A DNA stretch of 64,000 nucleotides from Flavobacteriales bacterium (GTDB lineage Bacteria; Bacteroidota; Bacteroidia; Flavobacteriales; UBA7312), in assembly GCA_016779995.1 (NCBI GenBank), contig JADHMO010000002.1, forward strand, positions 1 to 64,000, written 5' to 3'. Below are positions 55,554-63,247 of this stretch, piece by piece; positions within the stretch are counted from its first letter, which is position 1, and each line of letters starts with the position of its first letter. The translations under genes and the position numbers were made by a program. The notes under the pieces are model-generated. The model was not told where the DNA came from. It did no database searches and worked only from the letters and a program-made list of their open reading frames with translations.

Positions 55554-57413
55554 ATGAAAAAATTACATCTCATTTTATTGTGCATTTCGTATATCTCCTT
55601 TGCTCAAAATCCGTATCCCGTAAATTTTGAAGCATTCAGAGATAACACCACAAAAAAACTTATCAAAACTACGCCAAGAAGTAGTAATCAACAATTAGAT
55701 TGTTCAGACACATCCTACATCTATTGTGAAAACTTTGAGTCCGTTTCATCTCCTGAATTACCAAGTGATATAACTACATCATCTTTAGAAGATGGATATA
55801 ATGTCACAGTGAATTCTACAGCTCAAAACGTTAGTGGGTTCTACACAGGAAACTTTGAGGATGCCAATGTTGGAGGGTATTGGCCTGTTTCTGAGCATAC
55901 TCAATTTGCTATGACTAATGATGATGCTTGTAAACCCAATGGAATTACTCCTAATACAAATAATAACTGTGATCTTAGCTTTGAAGTCATAGAGTTACCT
56001 AGATTAGACTTTACAGGTCTTGAAGATGTGTTTTTGATATTTGATTATTACCATGACAAAAATTATGGTGGTGGCGATGCTGTTGTAGAAGTTAAAACAG
56101 CTAATCAATCGACTTGGACAGATATATCAGGAAATTTAACGAGTTTAGATGACTGGCAGGAAGGCATTTTTTCACTTTCGGATTATAATAATACAGATTC
56201 TGTGAATATTAGAATTAGATGGTCTGATGGGAATAGTTGGGCAAGTGGGTTTGCTATTGATAACATTGTGGTTAAAAAATTAAAAAATTATGATTTATCG
56301 TTAATTGCTTATGACCATTATATGAGTGGTAATTCGTATATAAACAACTACTCCATAATTCCACTTGAACAACAAAATGTAGAGGGGGTTATTGCTAGAG
56401 CTGTCATAAGAAATACAGGAAACAATGCTCAAGATTCTGTACGCTTAAAAATAGAAGTCAGTTCAGAAAGCTACACGGATCAAAGTTGGGGTAAGAATTT
56501 GGTTTCACTAGCTAGAGATACATTTTTTGCTAATCAATTTTTTAACGTAAGTTCAACTGGCAACTACGATTTGGACTTCATAGCAGAATCAGATAGTACA
56601 TCTACCCAAGCTTTAAGTAGAAGCCTAAATATTAGTGAATATACTTTTGCAAGGGATGATAACACTCCAGCGTTGAGTTTTAGTTTATTTTCCGCAATTG
56701 GAACAGCATCGACTGTTGAGCATGGCAATTCATTTGATATAGCCGCTGATGATGATTTATACGCCGTAGATGTATTCATCGCTGATAACAGTTACCCTAA
56801 TGGTAAAATCCAAGCCAAAGTTTATGAAATCATATCAGGAACGGCTGCATTTCTAACAGAATCTAACCCACTTAGTATAGTCAGTACAGGTGCATGGCAA
56901 AGTGTAAAATTTCCAACTCCTGTTCCATTAGTTGCAGATAAAGAATATTTAATTACTGTTGGAGGTGATGGAACTACAACTGATACAACAAGAATAGGCG
57001 TTAGTAGCTCTAAAATTAGTAGTTATGGTTGGAGAATATATAATGGATTCTCTGGAACTAGTGGAACAGCACCTCAGGACGGTATATACCTATCTATTCC
57101 TATGGTTAGGATGAATTTTGACCCTGATGTTCCTGGACCAACAAGTATTGAAGAAGAAGAGGAGTTATCATTTTTTACCATATATCCCAACCCTAATAAT
57201 GGGGTGTTTAGCCTAAGTTTTGACGATTTATCTGAAAGCTCATCTATAGAAATTCATAATATTCTTGGTCAACTAGTACATAAAGAATTTTTGAATCAAC
57301 ATACTCTAACGAAAGAATTCAACTTGAGTCACTTCGAAAAAGGTATTTATACAGTAAGTTTGATTAATCTTGAAGGAAAAACTGCACAAACGCAAAAGAT
57401 TATAATTAAGTAA
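55554..57413 (+). CDS. T9SS-secreted protein, paralog A2
   Basis: This 619-residue paralog of A1 has a signal peptide (1-17, ending SFAQ) and an N-terminal module with YCENFESV, FDYYHDKNYGGGDA and AIDNIVV. It keeps A1's arrangement throughout, including MVRMNFDPDVPGPTSIE. The type A sorting tail begins at YPNPNNG (about 544) and ends QKIIIK. It follows B2 by 10 bases, so it is in that transcription unit. A1 and A2 share long identical stretches around the first module, which implies either strong constraint or gene conversion. Confidence 0.83.
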   Translation: MKKLHLILLCISYISFAQNPYPVNFEAFRDNTTKKLIKTTPRSSNQQLDCSDTSYIYCENFESVSSPELPSDITTSSLEDGYNVTVNSTAQNVSGFYTGNFEDANVGGYWPVSEHTQFAMTNDDACKPNGITPNTNNNCDLSFEVIELPRLDFTGLEDVFLIFDYYHDKNYGGGDAVVEVKTANQSTWTDISGNLTSLDDWQEGIFSLSDYNNTDSVNIRIRWSDGNSWASGFAIDNIVVKKLKNYDLSLIAYDHYMSGNSYINNYSIIPLEQQNVEGVIARAVIRNTGNNAQDSVRLKIEVSSESYTDQSWGKNLVSLARDTFFANQFFNVSSTGNYDLDFIAESDSTSTQALSRSLNISEYTFARDDNTPALSFSLFSAIGTASTVEHGNSFDIAADDDLYAVDVFIADNSYPNGKIQAKVYEIISGTAAFLTESNPLSIVSTGAWQSVKFPTPVPLVADKEYLITVGGDGTTTDTTRIGVSSSKISSYGWRIYNGFSGTSGTAPQDGIYLSIPMVRMNFDPDVPGPTSIEEEEELSFFTIYPNPNNGVFSLSFDDLSESSSIEIHNILGQLVHKEFLNQHTLTKEFNLSHFEKGIYTVSLINLEGKTAQTQKIIIK

Positions 57414-57435
57414 TAGTTAATATTTGACAATAAAG

Positions 57436-57463
57436 AAGGCTAGTTTTGACTAGCCTTTTTTTG
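57436..57463. terminator. Bidirectional terminator between A2 and mlaF
   Basis: A perfect 9-bp stem AAGGCTAGT/ACTAGCCTT with loop TTTG (57436-57457) precedes a T-run on the plus strand and follows an A-rich stretch. It lies between convergent A2 and mlaF. Confidence 0.88.
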
Positions 57464-57466
57464 TGT

Positions 57467-58213
57467 CTATTTTCTTAACTTTTTGAATAGTTTAGAAGCA
57501 AAAACAAAATCATTTAACTCCTTAGTTGTGGAGTTGATTATGGAGTCTTTATCGCCTTGCCACGCCAATTGACCTTGGTGTATAAATGCAATGTTATCTC
57601 CTATCTCCATAACTGAATTCATATCATGAGTGTTAACTACAGTTGTTATGTTATACTCTTGAGTAATTTCTTGAATAAGGTTATCAATAATAATGGCTGT
57701 TTGTGGGTCTAAACCTGAGTTTGGCTCATCACAAAATAGATATTTAGGCTTCATAGAAATGGCTCTTGCAATAGCTACTCGTTTCATCATACCACCGCTT
57801 AATTCGGCAGGAAATAAGGCATTAGCATTATTTAAATTGACTCTTTTCAAACAAAAATTTACTCTATCTTTTTTTTCCTCATTACTCATATCAGTAAACA
57901 TATTGAGAGGAAAAGCAATATTTTCTTCGACTGTTAGGTAATCAAATAATGCTCCACCTTGAAAAAGCATTCCAATTTCTTTTCTAAGGTTTCGTTTTTC
58001 TTTTTTATCCAAATCATCAAATGAGGATTCATTAAATAAAATACTTCCAGAATCAGCTCTATGCAAACCTACCATGCATTTTATGAGGGTTGTTTTACCT
58101 GAGCCACTAGCTCCTATAACAAGATTGGTTTTACCAGACTGAAAGGTAAAAGATACGTCTTTTAAAACGTGATTATCTCCAAAGGTTTTATGTATATTTT
58201 TAACTTCTATCAT
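57467..58213 (-). CDS. Phospholipid ABC transporter ATP-binding protein MlaF-like
   Basis: This 248-residue ATPase belongs to the Mla group, which moves phospholipids between the membranes. Walker A is GASGSGKTT near 34-42, the signature LSGGMMKRVAIAR, Walker B YLFCDEPNSGLDP, and the H-loop VVNTHDM. The GMMKRV wording is typical of MlaF. It overlaps mlaE by 4 bases and is the last gene of the unit. No MlaD (MCE) gene follows it here; the next gene is a convergent T9SS protein gene. Confidence 0.92.
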   Translation of the reverse strand: MIEVKNIHKTFGDNHVLKDVSFTFQSGKTNLVIGASGSGKTTLIKCMVGLHRADSGSILFNESSFDDLDKKEKRNLRKEIGMLFQGGALFDYLTVEENIAFPLNMFTDMSNEEKKDRVNFCLKRVNLNNANALFPAELSGGMMKRVAIARAISMKPKYLFCDEPNSGLDPQTAIIIDNLIQEITQEYNITTVVNTHDMNSVMEIGDNIAFIHQGQLAWQGDKDSIINSTTKELNDFVFASKLFKKLRK

Positions 58214-58953
58214 GCCAACATTAATTGCGTAAGAATGAAGTTCATAATAAGAATAACTATACAGCTATAAACCACTGATTTAGTACTAGACTTTCCAACG
58301 GCTAAGGCTCCGCCCCTAGTAAAGTATCCAAAAAAAGAAGAAATAGAGGAAATAGCAAAAGCGAAAAATACCGTTTTTACCAGAGCATAAAAAATATAAA
58401 AAGGTTCAAACCAATATATAAGCCCTTGCAAAAATTCTGGCTTACTAATAATTCCACCTAGGGTAGCTGCTAAAAACCCACCGAACATACCAATACCCAT
58501 ACTAATAATAACAAGAAAAGGGAAAAATAATACTGATGCTATTATTTTAGGTTGGATAATAAAGGCAGCAGAATTGATGCCCATAATTTCTAAAGCATCT
58601 ATTTGTTCAGAAACTCTCATTGTTCCAATTTCAGAGGCAATACTAGAGCCTACTTTACCTGCAAGAATTAGGGCAATCATGGTCGGTGAAAACTCTAATA
58701 TGAGTGACTCACGTGTAGCATATCCAATCAAGTATTTAGGAATAAAAGGATTATTTAATTGCAAACCCGTTTGTATAGTCACAACGGCACCCATAAATAA
58801 AGATATGATAGAAACAATTGTCAAAGAGTTTACACCAAGCTTAATCATTTCATCGACAATGCGTTTGATATAAACCTTCTTATTCTCTGGGCGACTAAAC
58901 ACATTCCCCAACATACTGAGGTACAAGCCAAAAAGTTTTAAGCCATTAATCAT
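58210..58953 (-). CDS. MlaE-family phospholipid ABC permease
   Basis: This 247-residue protein has about five hydrophobic helices with the family residues VGSSIASEIGTMRVSEQIDALEIMGI. It pairs with MlaF in the inner membrane. The 4-base overlap with mlaF indicates translational coupling. A -7-like element lies upstream at 58968-58961 on the minus strand, very close to the start, so the leader is very short. Confidence 0.93.
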   Translation of the reverse strand: MINGLKLFGLYLSMLGNVFSRPENKKVYIKRIVDEMIKLGVNSLTIVSIISLFMGAVVTIQTGLQLNNPFIPKYLIGYATRESLILEFSPTMIALILAGKVGSSIASEIGTMRVSEQIDALEIMGINSAAFIIQPKIIASVLFFPFLVIISMGIGMFGGFLAATLGGIISKPEFLQGLIYWFEPFYIFYALVKTVFFAFAISSISSFFGYFTRGGALAVGKSSTKSVVYSCIVILIMNFILTQLMLA

Positions 58954-58960
58954 AGTCCAC

Positions 58961-58968
58961 CAAAAATA
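58961..58968 (-). promoter_or_regulatory. Likely -7 element of mlaE
   Basis: Read on the minus strand, TATTTTTG (58968-58961) matches TAnnTTTG and ends 8 bases before the mlaE ATG, so transcription would start almost at the start codon. The -33 box is unclear. Confidence 0.45.
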
Positions 58969-59003
58969 ACAATATTTATGTGGCTATCTTAAAAGCATAT
59001 TAG

Positions 59004-59011
59004 TATTTTTG
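59004..59011 (+). promoter_or_regulatory. Likely -7 element of the 46-aa lipoprotein gene
   Basis: TATTTTTG at 59004-59011 fits TAnnTTTG and lies 19 bases before the ATG at 59031. It is part of a compact divergent promoter region with mlaE. Confidence 0.45.
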
Positions 59012-59030
59012 ATAAGATTATACAATAATT

Positions 59031-59171
59031 ATGTTTTCTAAAAATCAAATACTTCTGTTCGTCTTAATTACTTCGCTTTTTTTAAGCTTATCTTCTTGTG
59101 GTATTTTAAAAGAAGATTGTGATTGTCCATCATTTTCAAAAACACAACCAGCCGTTGAAAAACATATTTAA
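59031..59171 (+). CDS. Very short lipoprotein upstream of feoA
   Basis: This ORF of 46 residues opens with a Lys-containing hydrophobic signal (FSKNQILLFVLITSLFLSL). The lipobox is LSSC with the cysteine at 23, followed by GILKEDCDCP. The mature part is only about 24 residues and has a CDC motif. A promoter-like -7 box precedes it and feoA follows after 39 bases. It was found by reading the intergenic space; it is shorter than usual annotation cut-offs. Similar small CxC lipoproteins may exist in other Bacteroidota, but I cannot verify this. Confidence 0.65.
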   Translation: MFSKNQILLFVLITSLFLSLSSCGILKEDCDCPSFSKTQPAVEKHI

Positions 59172-59210
59172 TTACTTTTTAGATTAATTCTAAATAAGTA
59201 ATTTAGTGGC

Positions 59211-59438
59211 ATGAAAAATTTAAGTGAATTAAAACTAGGCACTAAAGCTGTTATTGACTCTTTTTCTGATAAAGAATTAGCTTTGAAACTGATGGAAATG
59301 GGATGTTTACCTGGAGAAAAAATTCACATTGAACGCAAAGCACCACTTGGAGACCCCATTGCAATATCTATTTCTGGATATGTTCTTAGCATGAGAAAAG
59401 CAGAAGCAGAAACTATATTAGTTAATGAAATAAAATAA
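59211..59438 (+). CDS. feoA: Ferrous iron transport protein A
   Basis: This 75-residue cytosolic SH3-like protein supports FeoB. The family pattern ELKLGTKAVIDSF, LMEMGCLPGEKI and DPIAISISGYVLSMRK are all present. It ends 4 bases before feoB, so the two are co-translated. No Fur box is recognised upstream. Confidence 0.94.
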   Translation: MKNLSELKLGTKAVIDSFSDKELALKLMEMGCLPGEKIHIERKAPLGDPIAISISGYVLSMRKAEAETILVNEIK

Positions 59439-59442
59439 CTCA

Positions 59443-61551
59443 TTGGCAAAATCAAATAAAATCACTGTAGCCTTAGTGGGTAATCCAAACAGCGGAAAGA
59501 CCACATTATTTAATGCTCTCACGGGTCTAAATCAAAAGGTTGGTAACTTTCCCGGAATTACTGTCGACAAAAAAGTTGGTGCCTGTCAAATTTCTCAACT
59601 TGCTAGTAAAAATAAAATAGACACAGAATTCATCGATTTACCCGGTACTTATAGCTTGTATCCAAAATCTATGGACGAAAGTATTAGCTTTCAAGTTTTG
59701 TGCGACCCCAAAAATGAACATCATCCTGATGTAAATATAATTATTGTTGACGCCTCGAATTTAAAACGGTCACTGTGTTTAGCAACACAAGTTATTGATT
59801 TAAAGACCCCTTGTATTTTGGCATTGAATATGATGGATCTTATAGAAAATGATGGTGTTAAAATTTATCTGAAACTATTAGAAGAAAAACTTGGCGTAAC
59901 AGTAGTACCAATAAATGCACGAAAAAAAATAGGCATTGGAAATTTAAAACAAGCTATTCTTAATGTTAAAGAAAGAGAAAACAAAAATAGTTTTGTAGAC
60001 ATCAAGAATCTTTGTCCGGACCTAATAGAAGATATACAAAAATTACTTAACAAAGCTAGTGACTATAATGCCTTTCAAATTGCGTGCAACTACAAAACAA
60101 TTACTGATTTTTCCAAACAAGACAAAGAAAAATTAGACAACATCATAAGTGAACATAAATTTATAGCCAAACGCTTACAAGCTACCGAAACAGTAAGAAG
60201 ATATAAGGCTATAGACCAACTACTTGAGAAATGTGTTGAATATCCTGAAAACAGTAAAAACAATAGCCTCACTCAAAAATTGGATAATATTTTGACACAT
60301 CCTATTTATGGCTTTGCTATTTTTTTAAGTGTGCTATTTTTAATCTTCCAAGCAGTATTTTCATGGTCCGAATATCCTATGGAAATCATTGATAATTCCA
60401 TTTCTCAACTATCTCAATTTTTTGCCAATTCTTTACCTGAAGGTGCGTTAAATAATTTAATTGTGGATGGCATTATTGCTGGTTTGGGTGGTATTGTCAT
60501 ATTCGTTCCTCAGATAGCATTTCTTTTTGCTTTTATTGCCGTATTGGAAGATACTGGCTATATGTCTAGAGTGAGCTTTATTACAGATAAACTATTGAGA
60601 GGATTTGGTCTAAGTGGTCGTTCAATAATACCTTTATTAAGTGGTGCTGCTTGTGCTATTCCAGCAGTAATGTCAGCCAGAACAATCCCTAACTGGAAAG
60701 AGCGAATAATTACAATTATGGTAGTTCCCTTAATGAGTTGTGCAGCACGACTTCCAGTTTATACGCTACTAATTTCAATGATGATTTCAGCAGAACAAAA
60801 GTGGTTTATATTCAATCTGCAAGGTTTAACAATGATGGGATTCTATCTAATAGGTTTTGTCTCAGCAATATTGATAGCTTGGTTGATGAAATACATAATC
60901 AAGTCTAAAGAACGTAGCTATTTTGTAATGGAAATGCCTACATATAAAACTCCAGATTGGAGAACTGTTTTTTATACCATTATAGAAAAAGTGAAAGTCT
61001 TTCTTATTGATGCTGGAAAAATCATCATTGCTATATCTGTCGTTTTATGGGCCTTATCCTCCTACGGCCCATCTTCTAAATTTGACGAAATAGAACGTAA
61101 ATACCAAAACACAGAAAATGCTGAAGTGGTAATTGCTAGCGAAAAACTTGAATCTTCATACGCAGGAATAATTGGTAAAAGCATAGAACCCGTTATTGCT
61201 CCATTGGGCTTTGACTGGAGAATTGGCATTTCTTTGATAACCTCATTTGCAGCTCGAGAAGTTTTCGTAGGTACTATGTCCACTATTTATAGTGTTGGTG
61301 ATGCCGATAATACCAAGTCAATTCGTGAAAAGTTAATGTCATATAAAAACCCTAAAACAGGAGAAACATTTTTTACTCCGGCAGTAGCCTTGTCTTTAAT
61401 GTTATTTTATGCATTTGCTATGCAATGCATGAGTACTTTAGCTGTAGTTTTCAGAGAAACTAACGGCTGGAAATGGCCTGCTATACAATTTATATACATG
61501 AGTGCTTTAGCTTATTTAGCAAGTTTCGTTGCCTATCAATTATTAAGCTAA
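59443..61551 (+). CDS. feoB: Ferrous iron transporter FeoB, TTG start
   Basis: This 702-residue protein imports Fe2+. The N-terminal G domain has GNPNSGKT at 13-20, the G2 Thr in FPGITVDKK, DLPGTYSL for G3 and NMMD for G4. It is followed by a helical linker and a membrane domain with two Gate regions (SGRSIIPLLSGAACAIPA and the second half). The start is a TTG, because MAKSNKITVALVGN fits the family and no ATG is present. It follows feoA by 4 bases and its stop overlaps the SprT-like start by one base. Confidence 0.95.
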   Translation: MAKSNKITVALVGNPNSGKTTLFNALTGLNQKVGNFPGITVDKKVGACQISQLASKNKIDTEFIDLPGTYSLYPKSMDESISFQVLCDPKNEHHPDVNIIIVDASNLKRSLCLATQVIDLKTPCILALNMMDLIENDGVKIYLKLLEEKLGVTVVPINARKKIGIGNLKQAILNVKERENKNSFVDIKNLCPDLIEDIQKLLNKASDYNAFQIACNYKTITDFSKQDKEKLDNIISEHKFIAKRLQATETVRRYKAIDQLLEKCVEYPENSKNNSLTQKLDNILTHPIYGFAIFLSVLFLIFQAVFSWSEYPMEIIDNSISQLSQFFANSLPEGALNNLIVDGIIAGLGGIVIFVPQIAFLFAFIAVLEDTGYMSRVSFITDKLLRGFGLSGRSIIPLLSGAACAIPAVMSARTIPNWKERIITIMVVPLMSCAARLPVYTLLISMMISAEQKWFIFNLQGLTMMGFYLIGFVSAILIAWLMKYIIKSKERSYFVMEMPTYKTPDWRTVFYTIIEKVKVFLIDAGKIIIAISVVLWALSSYGPSSKFDEIERKYQNTENAEVVIASEKLESSYAGIIGKSIEPVIAPLGFDWRIGISLITSFAAREVFVGTMSTIYSVGDADNTKSIREKLMSYKNPKTGETFFTPAVALSLMLFYAFAMQCMSTLAVVFRETNGWKWPAIQFIYMSALAYLASFVAYQLLS

Positions 61552-62126
61552 TGGAGTCTTTAAATCACTTTTTACCCACCCAATCGGTAAAAACCATTTC
61601 TAAATGGCTAACAGATTATGATTGCACATTGACTATAAAAAAATCGAGATCAAGTAAATTGGGAGATTATCGGTATATTCAAAATAAACATTATATCACT
61701 ATTAATGAGGACTTAAATCCTTACTCATTTTTAATTACGCTAACCCACGAAATAGCACATATGATGGTGACTGATAAATATTCTTCTAGAGTTGCTCCAC
61801 ACGGCAAAGAATGGAAAAACGAATTTAAAACACTTATGCTTGCTTTTATCTCTATTTTTCCAACTGACATACAGCAATACTTAGCAATTCACCTGAAAAA
61901 CCCCAAAGCATCTAGTAGTTCAGACTATAAACTTGTGAAAGCGTTAAGGAAATACGATAAAAATCCTACGCTTACCATTTCTGATATTCCTTACGGCAGT
62001 ATTTTTTCAACGCCCAATGGCAAACGATATATTAAGGAAAAGAAAATTAGAACACGTTTTCAGTGCAAGTCTTTAAATAACAATAGAATTTATCTTTTTA
62101 ACCCCTTAGCTGAAGTACAGATTTGA
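61551..62126 (+). CDS. SprT-like zinc metalloprotease-fold protein
   Basis: This 191-residue protein has the zinc-binding HExxH at H66-E67-H70 (LTHEIAHMM) and a third histidine at H84 in APHGKEWK, a SprT-like pattern. The role is unknown in bacteria; related Spartan proteases act on DNA-protein crosslinks in eukaryotes. Its ATG overlaps the stop of feoB (TAATG). The start at 61551 is preferred over a longer reading inside feoB. Confidence 0.85.
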   Translation: MESLNHFLPTQSVKTISKWLTDYDCTLTIKKSRSSKLGDYRYIQNKHYITINEDLNPYSFLITLTHEIAHMMVTDKYSSRVAPHGKEWKNEFKTLMLAFISIFPTDIQQYLAIHLKNPKASSSSDYKLVKALRKYDKNPTLTISDIPYGSIFSTPNGKRYIKEKKIRTRFQCKSLNNNRIYLFNPLAEVQI

Positions 62127-62131
62127 TTTTG

Positions 62132-62139
62132 TATTTTTG
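62132..62139 (+). promoter_or_regulatory. Likely -7 element of manC
   Basis: TATTTTTG at 62132-62139 fits TAnnTTTG and lies 18 bases before the ATG at 62158. It covers the TTG at 62137, so translation must begin at the ATG. No -33 box is evident. Confidence 0.45.
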
Positions 62140-62157
62140 AAGAATAATATCCTTATT

Positions 62158-63246
62158 ATGAACACAAACAACTATGCCGTTATAATGGCTGGAGGAATTG
62201 GCTCTAGATTTTGGCCAATGAGTAGAAGTACATTTCCAAAACAGTTTTTAGATATACTAGGCACAGGAGAGACACTGATACAACAAACTTTTAGACGCTT
62301 AGCAAAATCTTGTCCTGCAGAAAATATCCTTGTTGTTACCAATGCAAAATACAAGGATTTATGTTTAGAACAACTCAGCGACATACTAGAAGATAATATT
62401 TTATGTGAGCCTTCAATGAGAAATACAGCCCCTTGTATTGCCTATGCCTCTTTCAAAATAACTAAGAAAAACCCTAATGCTAATATCATAGTCGCGCCTT
62501 CAGACCACTTGATTAGTAATGAAGATGAATTCACAAAAATTGTTGCTGATTGTTTTGAAGTGTGTTCAAAAAATAATGTGCTTTTAACCTTAGGCATAAA
62601 ACCTTCAAGACCAGATACTGGCTATGGGTATATTCAATTCAACGAAGGAAATTCTGAACTTCATAATAACATACATAGTGTTAAAACATTTACAGAAAAA
62701 CCTAACTTAGAACTAGCACAACAATTTTTAGAAAGCGGTGACTTTTTATGGAATTCTGGAATATTTATCTGGAGTGCTAAAGCCATTTCTTTAGGTCTAA
62801 GAAAACACTTAAGAGATTTATACGACAGATTTGAAGATGGCAACGATTATTACAATACGGATGAAGAAGTAGAGTTCATTAATCGCATTTTTCCTGGTTG
62901 TAAAAACATATCTATTGACTATGGTTTGATGGAGAAAGCTGAAAATGTTTTTGTTTATCCTTCTGACTTTGGCTGGAGTGATTTAGGAACCTGGGGCTCT
63001 TTATATGGTCATTTAAAGCTAGATGAAAGTCAAAATGGAATTATTGGCGATAATGTAATGATTTATGATTCTAAAAAAAATATTATCAATGCGCCTAATG
63101 ATAAAGTTGTTGTTATTCAAGGTCTGGAAGATTATATTATTATCGATAATAAAAACACCCTACTTATCTGCAAAAAAGAAGACGAGCAACAGATTAAACA
63201 ATTTGTTAGTGATATAAAAAGAGATAAAGGAGACGAATATGTGTAG
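62158..63246 (+). CDS. manC: Mannose-1-phosphate guanylyltransferase
   Basis: It makes GDP-mannose from mannose-1-phosphate and GTP. The 362-residue protein has the nucleotidyltransferase motif MAGGIGSRFWPMSRSTFPKQF near 10-30, then APSDHLI, the FTEKP motif, and WNSGIFIW. It lacks the C-terminal phosphomannose isomerase domain of bifunctional ManC. It feeds GDP-mannose to surface glycans and to GDP-fucose via fcl at the far left. It appears to be a separate transcription unit. Confidence 0.95.
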   Translation: MNTNNYAVIMAGGIGSRFWPMSRSTFPKQFLDILGTGETLIQQTFRRLAKSCPAENILVVTNAKYKDLCLEQLSDILEDNILCEPSMRNTAPCIAYASFKITKKNPNANIIVAPSDHLISNEDEFTKIVADCFEVCSKNNVLLTLGIKPSRPDTGYGYIQFNEGNSELHNNIHSVKTFTEKPNLELAQQFLESGDFLWNSGIFIWSAKAISLGLRKHLRDLYDRFEDGNDYYNTDEEVEFINRIFPGCKNISIDYGLMEKAENVFVYPSDFGWSDLGTWGSLYGHLKLDESQNGIIGDNVMIYDSKKNIINAPNDKVVVIQGLEDYIIIDNKNTLLICKKEDEQQIKQFVSDIKRDKGDEYV

Positions 63247-63247
63247 T

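Larger units (their letters stand above)
49741..57413 (+). repeat. Tandem array of four paralogous T9SS-secreted protein genes (A-B-B-A)
   Basis: Four adjacent same-strand genes encode proteins of 619-630 residues with one shared plan. The plan is signal peptide, N-terminal jelly-roll-like module, a middle Ig-like region, a C-terminal beta module and a type A T9SS tail. Genes 1 and 4 share one N-terminal type (FDYYHDKNYGGGDA), and genes 2 and 3 share another (GLDGNN, NGWMIFDAD, YCC or WCC). The order A-B-B-A suggests an ancestral A-B pair duplicated with rearrangement, or gene conversion. No mobile element is seen at the borders. Confidence 0.85.

Noticed and set aside
49741-57413. Mobile element or phage origin for the paralog array
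   Set aside because: I see no transposase, integrase, terminal inverted repeats or target duplications at the borders, and base composition matches the flanks.
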